Positions 57,964 to 64,000 of a stretch of 64,000 nucleotides of DNA are shown here, one piece after another (within the stretch, counting starts at the first letter, position 1; the number at the start of each line of letters is the position of its first letter). The notes beneath the pieces are model-generated. The model was not told where the DNA came from, made no database searches, and saw nothing but the letters and a program-made list of their open reading frames with translations. The position numbers and the translations under genes were made by a program. This stretch comes from Diphasiastrum complanatum (taxonomy: Eukaryota; Streptophyta; Lycopodiopsida; Lycopodiales; Lycopodiaceae): NCBI GenBank assembly GCA_029204225.1, contig CM055108.1, positions 24,993,803-25,057,802 on the forward strand, given 5' to 3'.

Positions 57964-58958
57964 GCTGTATTAACGTCTTTTCATGCCCTAAGGCACATAA
58001 GACAAAAAAAAAAATAGTACATCCAAGTATGATGGAAATAAGACGGGACAGTACCGTCAGCCAGATAAGAAAACTAAGCTTTAGCTAACCACTATGCAAT
58101 AGTCTAGGAATATATGGTCTGAAAATGCAACCATTTACAAGGTCAACTGGATACTAAACTCAAACTCAAACTCAACTCTATTCTAACTCCAACTTTAAAA
58201 TCATCTATTTCGTTTCCGCTAAATGTTTAGCTTCAACAAAATGGATTTTACCGTCTCTGTAAATGAGATGTTTTCCTGTGTCTCTCGCTTTTTGCAAAGC
58301 CTCTTTTCTTTCCATCACTTGTACTTAAGTGAGGTCTTTGTCCAGGAAAATCTTGGTATCTTTTAGTTTGTGTCTTTGACGCAGTATCTCCTGTCGTGAT
58401 TCCAACGAGGTGAAGCGCAGGACAAGGGTATTAGCGTCTTTCTTGGTACGCCAGGCTGAGTCCAAACCTTTGTCGTGATGATGGAGAGTAGCTTTCAAAA
58501 CATTTTTGGCCTCAGTAAAAGCATCATGAGAATCCGGGATGCCTCTGACATGGACATTGAGAGCCTTTTGCTCGCGCAACCTCCTCTCAGTAAACATAGC
58601 AGAAATGAAAGAAACTGGAGCATTCGCCGATTTTCCTGGACCTTTGAGAATATCTGCCCAAGATTGGATAGATGTAAGATGCTGCTCCACTTTACTTTTG
58701 AGGTCCTCAATCGTAGTTGAAGTAGCTACTTGGGAGGGTACTGCACATTTGATGGCTGTAATTTCCTGCTTCAGTCTGCGGATCCTTCCCTTTCTTGTTC
58801 TTGGCCATATTTCCCTTAGCAAAAGGATCTGGGCAGTTGAAACGTGGACTTTCAGGGCATTGACAGCCAGGCAGCAGTGGTGGATCAGCAGTGAGGGATA
58901 AAGTGCGATGGAGCAGCACTGATGGAGCTAGAGGGCCGCTGGAGCAGGGCGCACCATC

Positions 58959-58960
<2 letters not shown>
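57964..58960 (-). mobile_element. LINE derivative with ORF1 only, bounded by (TC)n
   Basis: About 1 kb between two (GA)n tracts. On the minus strand it begins GCGATGGTGCGCCCTG, carries ORF1, and then goes straight to a short 3' UTR ending TGCCTTAGGGCATGAAAAGACG and TTAATACAGC. No ORF2 sequence lies between. It looks like a non-autonomous form that would need ORF2 protein from a full element. Confidence 0.8.
58200..58840 (-). pseudogene. ORF1 of the short LINE derivative
   Basis: Minus frame: KGRIRRLKQEITAIKCAVPS (coiled coil), IQSWADILKGPGKSANAPVS, ALNVHVRGIPDSHDAFTEAK (RRM-like), LDSAWRTKKDANTLVLRFTS, KIFLDKDLT then a stop, and VQVMERKEALQKARDTGK after it. Compare YMDDDLTNTQ of LINE-D. The single in-frame stop at DKDLT is the main break seen in it. 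Confidence 0.82.

Positions 58961-59015
<55 letters not shown>
58961..59015 (+). repeat. (GA)n between short LINE derivative and LINE tail unit
   Basis: About 27 GA units. CTCTATTAATGTCTTTTCC, a LINE 3' end, follows. Confidence 0.95.
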
Positions 59016-59017
<2 letters not shown>

Positions 59018-59335
59018 CTATTAATGTCTTTTCCATGCCAAAAGGCATATAAGACTAATGAAGTACATGTTAAGTATGTGGTAACCATGGGAGCGCATAA
59101 AACGTCTCCAAAACTGTAATAAAGAAAACATCTAGTACAAGCTAAAATAGACATGTAAGCGAGAGTGTGTGTGCATAATAATCATATGTATCCATGTCAA
59201 GATGTCAAGACTGTGCTGATGCTGTAGAAAGATGTAATGCAAGCCGCAACATGAGAAAGCGCTAGAGCCTGCTGGCATCGTCTATGAGCATGAGCATGTG
59301 TAGTAGTACGTCTCTGTGTAGGATGTCTGGTGATC

Positions 59336-59337
<2 letters not shown>
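59016..59337 (-). mobile_element. LINE 3'-UTR unit between two (TC)n tracts (about 320 bp)
   Basis: On the minus strand it starts CAGGATCACCAGACATCC directly after (TC)n and ends ATGCCTTTTGGCATGGAAAAG, ACATTAATAGAG, (TC)n. Same architecture as 38247-38554 but from a different subfamily. Confidence 0.85.

Positions 59338-59385
<48 letters not shown>
59338..59385 (+). repeat. (GA)n next to the exon 7 acceptor
   Basis: About 24 GA units ending 30 bp before the acceptor AG (59414-59415). Confidence 0.95.
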
Positions 59386-59387
<2 letters not shown>

Positions 59388-59415
59388 GAGATCTGACATA
59401 TTTATAATTATGCAG

Positions 59416-59488
59416 CATCCCTTTGACAGTGGAGTGGTCAACTTCTAAACCACATGATATGCTGTTAGCTGGTTGCCATGATGGAACT
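59416..59488 (+). CDS. GTF3C2: GTF3C2-like exon 7
   Basis: 73 nt. C completes Ser, then IPLTVEWSTSKPHDMLLAGC and HDGT, the conserved IPLTVEWS...PHDLLLAGCHDGT block of a WD repeat. Acceptor TTATAATTATGCAG, donor ACT|GTAAGT. Ends in phase 0, matching exon 8. Confidence 0.93.
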
Positions 59489-59858
59489 GTAAGTTTTCCA
59501 TTCTCTTAGCATATCTATCAAAATTTTTGACTTATGGGCCGTCATGGTGATAAAATCTTCACTTATTCAATGCTGTTAATTTGTGAATTAGAGATTGATA
59601 CTATGCCCGCTTTCTTATTGTTGTCATGCCAACATGAATTATTGATAGCCAGGTGTCCTTCCGAGTTGAAGAGGAATCCCTTCTCCTTTCTCTTATCTCC
59701 ACTTAGATTTCTTGGGCTGTTAAAACAGGCTTAGAAAGTAAAGTATTTTGCTTCCAAACTTGTCCAGTGGATGAAGTGAAGCATGTTCATGTTCTGATTA
59801 CAGCACCCTTACTCATTGTCTGAATCAAACTTCTGATCAAAGACATGCTTTGTGCCAG
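59489..59858. other. intron 7 (370 bp)
   Basis: No feature recognised. Acceptor TTTGTGCCAG. Confidence 0.6.
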
Positions 59859-59901
59859 GTAGCAGTATGGAAATTTGAGCCAAAAGGAGTTTCTTGCTCA
59901 G
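59859..59901 (+). CDS. GTF3C2: GTF3C2-like exon 8
   Basis: 43 nt encoding VAVWKFEPKGVSCS plus one base. It completes the repeat begun in exon 7 (HDGT-VAVWKF, a WD-repeat end). Donor TCAG|GTATTT, phase 1. Confidence 0.9.
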
Positions 59902-61179
59902 GTATTTTGGTTCACACTTTGGTATTCAATATGACTATCAGTGAGCTTTGTGAGAAGTTTTTATGTGAACAAGCATGAAAGAAAAGAATCACATTCTTCT
60001 GGAAAAAATTGTGGTCATGGGTTCAATTCAAGTCATTTGTGAGTCTATGGCAGTTACTTATTTAGTATGAAAATTCTTCTAGAGTGTATGCTTTCCCCAA
60101 AATGCCTATTCTTTTTGCAATTGTCTCAATGGGTGATAGCCTGATGGTCATCATGCATGGCAGGTCATATTACTATTGTTTGCGCTTTCAAAGGGTTGGC
60201 AAGTGGACTGTTGTAGCTCCTTACAGTTTCGTGTTTAGATTGTTGGCTCTTTAGTAGTCATTTAATTTACTAATCCTGTTACAGCCACTTGTAGGCAGTA
60301 CAACTGAGCTGCCCGACAAGTCTTTTTTCCACCCAATTAGCTTACGAACCTTGCACCTGGGAAATGACCTCCATTTTGGGATCAATATGGTTGTTTGAAA
60401 TGAAAATCTCTTTATCATGATTTATGAGGTGAAACAATGCAGACAGATAGAGATTGCTCATCTCCTGGCAGACTAATATTTCTGGAGCCTCCTGTTCAGT
60501 TTCATTTTGTGGAATGTATTGTTTGATGTGGGGAATGTAAGGAGACTGAGAAAATTAATCTTTCACCAAACATTGGAAGCTTCAATCAATGGCATTAAGA
60601 ATGTGAGATTTTTAGGCATGAGCATGTTCAAGTTTAGGTTTTGGCAAGCTCAATACGATTTTTGTCAGGACAATGATGATAGGATTTCTAGTGACTTTTA
60701 CCACTAGGTATTTTGGCTGGTCACAGACTAGTTGCTTCTGTTACATTCTTCCAGATGCATCAGTTTTGTATCATTATTTGGTCAAAAGAGTAGTTGTTGT
60801 GGACAAATGGTTCCCTAGTGGTGGTATTGTCTCTCTTTGACTAACAGATTTCCTAGATAAGGAACTTTTGGACAAGTCTCTGTTGTAGAGCTGCTTGCTG
60901 TGGATTGTGGTTTTTTATATTACGGTCTTGTATCCATTTGCTTACGTATCCCTTTCCCCTCGATGTTATAGCTCACCGTATGGTCAATATTGAAACCTTT
61001 CCGTTTTCTTTCCTACATTTGATCCCATTTTTCTATCCACACTTCTTAAATTCTTTTGTCAATTTAATTTTCTTTGTGTGTTTTAACTTCAGGCTGTCTA
61101 GCTATAGCTTTTTTGATTTGCAAGAAATCAAAAACATCGAGGAAAATGATATTGATGGTATTCTCTTTTCTTCTTGCAG
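59902..61179. other. intron 8 (1.3 kb)
   Basis: No transposon recognised. A strong pyrimidine tract and acceptor TTCTTCTTGCAG end it. Confidence 0.6.
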
Positions 61180-61252
61180 AAACACGTCCAATAATGTTTT
61201 TTACTGCTGACAATTTGCCTCTGCGCACGATTGCATGGGCTCCAGATGGCAG
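61180..61252 (+). CDS. GTF3C2: GTF3C2-like exon 9 (last exon in window)
   Basis: 73 nt. It encodes ETRPIMFFTADNLPLRTIAW and APDGR, matching the family strand FSADTVPIRALAWAP. Donor GGCAG|GTGTTT, phase 2. The coding sequence does not terminate; the next exon is not visible before the window ends. Confidence 0.9.
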
Positions 61253-61869
61253 GTGTTTTTATTTTATAAATCCTACATTATGTTATGCTCTTGAGTGATA
61301 GTTTCTCTGTGTCTGGAAGTTTGGAATGTCATCAGGCTCTTGTATACATTGATGAGATCTTTTTGACTCAAAACTGAGTATATTGTTTGTGAATTCCACT
61401 CAGCAGTTGTATGATTCAGGGAGATCTGTTGATCATTATTTGATCAGCTTGATCATTTTCACATGTGCATTGTAATTCTGTGTTGGCTGCATGTTTTCTT
61501 CGGAACAATAGACCTAAATTTTTTATGGCAATTTAAGCTTTTAAATGGTTTGCTTGCTAGATATTGGAAAAAGCTCAGCTAATGGTGAGCTTTTCTTTCC
61601 ATTTGTTTTATCGGTATATGTGCTTGTACCACTTCAGTGACTTGTAAGCCCATTCAAGTCAAATAGATTTGTGGAAGCTAAATGATTTGCTGCTCTCCAA
61701 AGTTTAAAGAAGCACTACAAAGTATCTTGTTAAGTACAAAAGCTTCAGTTGAAGTGTGAAGTCTTGAGTTCATATCTAGAATGGTGTTAATTGGGAGATT
61801 TCTAACGTACCATCCTGTTATGCATATTGAAGTCTTAATTGGTCTTGATACCAGCCGGATATCAATATT
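61253..61869. other. intron 9, first part
   Basis: No feature recognised. A possible acceptor near 61559 would hit a stop in the required phase, so it is not an exon. Confidence 0.5.
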
Positions 61870-63320
61870 AGCAACCTTACATCGCAACCTACCTGGAGGC
61901 TCTTACCTCACTACTACACCACTTTCCACATGACAATCCGTTGGAGTCACAAGCCGATTTTCTTATCACCTCACTTCCTATTGCTGCTTCAATATCTTTC
62001 CCATCTAACACAGAAGTCAATCCAAATTACCTCGTCCTATTCGGCCTCCTTGTTCGATGAGTGTCACTCCTTATACTTCCGTGTTGCACATGCACACTTA
62101 TATGAACCACTTGCTCTTCATATTGCCCAACAATCTCTCCACTACACACACCGTTGTAAAAAATGTGCCTATGAAGGACGATAAGGGAAATGTCTTGTTG
62201 ACTTTCTATATAGTTCCTCCATAGGTGCCTTTTGGCGTGCATTCATCCCTCGTGCCCCACCTCCCCTCCTTGACGATTTACGTATTTGGACCACATATGC
62301 TACCTTGTTATACACACTGACCCATCTCCATCATTGTAAAGCAATATGGTACTATTCTCCAATCCGTGGTTAGTTCAGAAGCATAGATCAAGAGTTTACA
62401 TGCATTGGGCCAGGCTGGTTTTCGTGCTCATTATTCTACTACAGACCATATCTTCACTCTTCGAGCTATCATCAAGGAAGTTAGACATAGGAGACAGAGG
62501 GTTTACCAGTCATTTTGTTGACTTTAGGAAAGCCTTTGATTCGGTCCGACGGTCCCTTCTCATCCAAAGGTTACGTGATCTTGGCTCTTCCACTGATAGA
62601 GTCTTGGTGGAGATGGCACTTCATGAGCGAGTCCTTGGTTGTTTTTGGAGTGACGCTAGCATTTTAGCCCATATATGGAGCACCATTGGGGTGAATCAGG
62701 ATTGCTCCCTCCCCCCCACACTATTTGGACTATATGTTGATGAGCTTCAGAGAGTCATTGAGCAGTGTGACGGTACGAGCTGCAGACTTGGAGATATTTT
62801 TAAATGCCATCCTCCTTTATGCAGATTAGGTGATTTTAGTCTCTATGACTACAGAGGGCCTTTAGAGACAATTAGACAGTCTTCACACCTTTTTCACCAG
62901 ATGGGGATTAGGGGTTAATATTGCGAAGACCAAGATTATGGTCTTCAATACATCTAGAGCCTTTATGCAGCGACAAGAGATTATCTTTGACATCACATAC
63001 TTACCTAGGGTCCTTTATTTGGTATGTGGTAGGCTGTTGCATCTAGACTTGGGAAGGGTCATGCTTTCTTGTCCAGCTGGAGGGATTATGTTTTTGGAAG
63101 TTTATTTGGGATGCCCCAAACAAGTGTTAGCTCTTTGATACTCTTGTTTTTTTCCCACAACATTATATGCAACAAAGGCTTGGTGAACAGTCTCACTTCA
63201 GTTGACTAGGCCAACATTTCATGCTTGCAGATCCTTATGCTATCACGTATATATCGGGCTAAGCCCTTCGTCCCTCATTCTATTTGCACCACATACCATG
63301 TACTATTCGTACCCTTTGTA
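61870..63320 (+). mobile_element. LINE-G: decayed LINE on the + strand
   Basis: + frames contain LHALGQAGFRAHYST-like, VDFRKAFDSVRRSLLIQRL, HIWSTIGVNQDCSLPPTLFG, LYVDELQRVIEQCDG and VFNTSRAFMQRQEI. Many stops; the YADD region is degraded (LCRLGDFSL). Internal deletions join the endonuclease end to the RT. It is the only LINE here in the host gene's sense orientation. Confidence 0.85.
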
Positions 63321-63334
63321 TATTTTCGACCCTT

Positions 63335-63800
63335 TGTACTGTCAACTCGGAATTTTTCCGAGGGATCGAATTTTTCCAATGACTCGAATTTTTCCAAAGA
63401 CTTGAATTTTCCAAAAGACTCGAATTTTTCCAAAGGATCGAATTTTTCCAAGGACTCAAAGTTTTCCAAGGACTCGAATTTTTCCAAAGAATCGAATTTT
63501 TCCAACCCAACGTTGAGCTCCGACCCTTTGTACTGTCAACTCAAAATTTTTCCAAAGACTCAAATTTTTTCAAAGACTCGAATTTTTCGAAGACTCGAAT
63601 TTTTTTCCAAAGACTCGAATTTCTGACCGACTCAAATTTTTCTAAAGGATTGAATTTCTCCAAAGACTCGAATTTCTGATCGACAGTATCAGATTTTACA
63701 ATGGGTCGGATTTTATACACTGGGTCGAAAAGTAACGTAGTATCGAAAAATATACAAAGGGTCAAAAATTTATACTGGGGTGAAAATATGCACATGGGTC
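63335..63800 (+). repeat. A/T-rich minisatellite (about 18-bp unit)
   Basis: More than a dozen imperfect GACTCGAATTTTTCCAAA units (63350-63680). A longer phrase GACCCTTTGTACTGTCAACTC appears at about 63330 and 63521, so a higher-order unit of about 190 bp exists. From 63690 it degrades into GGGTCGGATTTTATAC-type variants. Confidence 0.9.
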
Positions 63801-64000
63801 GGATTTATCAGATCCGATTTGTTTGTTTGCTTAACTTTCATTCTAGCACACTGATCGGCACCACATATCTCCTAGTACGGAGATATTTTCATTCAAAGTC
63901 ACACTCTATTTCCCTCATCTATCAAATTTCAAACATATTCACATGTCACATTTCTAATCTATCATCTATGTATCTCAAAACTAGCCTCACACATTCCCTC
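63801..64000. other. right edge, nothing recognised
   Basis: A/T-rich sequence with no coding or repeat signal that I can name. Confidence 0.5.

Larger units (their letters stand above)
8749..61252 (+). other. GTF3C2: GTF3C2-like (TFIIIC WD40 subunit) gene, nine exons, open at the 3' end
   Basis: The product would be a WD40-repeat subunit of TFIIIC, which binds internal tRNA-gene promoters and recruits TFIIIB and RNA polymerase III in the nucleus. Nine exons were assembled by eye. Junction phases are 2, 0, 2, 0, 2, 2, 0, 1 and 2, and all fit, giving 2030 nt without a stop. Family motifs appear in the expected order: VGGPVWSLDWCP, FLAVGAHP, GLVQIWGF, EVTWDLKW, LGILALILGDGSLQV, IPLTVEWS, LLAGCHDGT, VAVWKFEP and FTADNLPLRTIAWAP. 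The last exon stops mid-protein, so exons for the remaining WD repeats must lie beyond the window. Intron sizes are about 22.4 kb, 3.0 kb, 197 bp, 1.0 kb, 13.0 kb, 9.2 kb, 370 bp and 1.3 kb. Seen: motifs, phases and splice dinucleotides. Inferred: expression and completeness. Confidence 0.88.

Noticed and set aside
61559-61600. Tenth exon after ttgcttgctag
   Set aside because: In the required phase it meets a stop after a few codons and shows no WD-repeat motif.

Overview
This is a nuclear window from a land plant with a large, transposon-filled genome. The evidence is a spliceosomal gene with very long introns, Ty1/copia and Ty3 chromovirus retrotransposons primed by initiator tRNA-Met (TGGTATCAGAGC), L1-like LINEs, a BED-finger DNA transposon and a Helitron relic. 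The species cannot be read from the sequence; a fern or other large-genome, non-grass lineage is a guess.

The only host gene I can support lies on the + strand from about 8.7 kb to beyond the right edge. It encodes a WD40 protein of the GTF3C2 (TFIIIC110-like) family, a subunit of RNA polymerase III factor TFIIIC. I pieced together nine exons: 8749-9263, 31662-31794, 34793-34836, 35034-35142, 36144-37057, 50047-50172, 59416-59488, 59859-59901 and 61180-61252. Every junction is in phase (2030 coding nt, no stop), and family motifs run across the junctions. Three introns (about 22.4, 13.0 and 9.2 kb) hold nearly all the transposons. Further exons must lie to the right.

Layout: 0.07-5.4 kb, an old Copia element (+). 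5.4-8.7 kb, a (CT)n tract, a Helitron Rep relic, then the gene's 5' flank and leader with uORFs. 9.3-31.7 kb (intron 1), a head-to-tail array of minus-strand LINEs (H, A, B) joined by (TC)n microsatellites; it is interrupted by a young Copia with target-site duplication (17.75-22.58 kb), a Ty3 chromovirus (25.05-30.79 kb) and a 0.69-kb microinversion. 37.1-50.0 kb (intron 5), a second LINE array with (TC)n joints, then nested degenerate Ty3 elements. 50.2-59.4 kb (intron 6), a hAT-like element with GGTACC-palindrome ends, LINE and Ty3 fragments, and a third (TC)n-jointed LINE array that ends about 30 bp before exon 7. 61.9-63.3 kb, a decayed LINE on the + strand, then an A/T-rich minisatellite.

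The most interesting patterns are: (i) an L1-like LINE family whose copies begin and end in (TC)n and stack head-to-tail, suggesting microsatellite-targeted insertion with a (TC)n tail; (ii) Ty3 LTRs with AGTTA...TAACT termini instead of TG...CA; (iii) the microinversion, which explains an apparently inverted LTR pair; and (iv) a gene that keeps an open, in-phase coding sequence across more than 52 kb of nested insertions. All transposon coding regions examined carry breaks, so none appears autonomous as sequenced.
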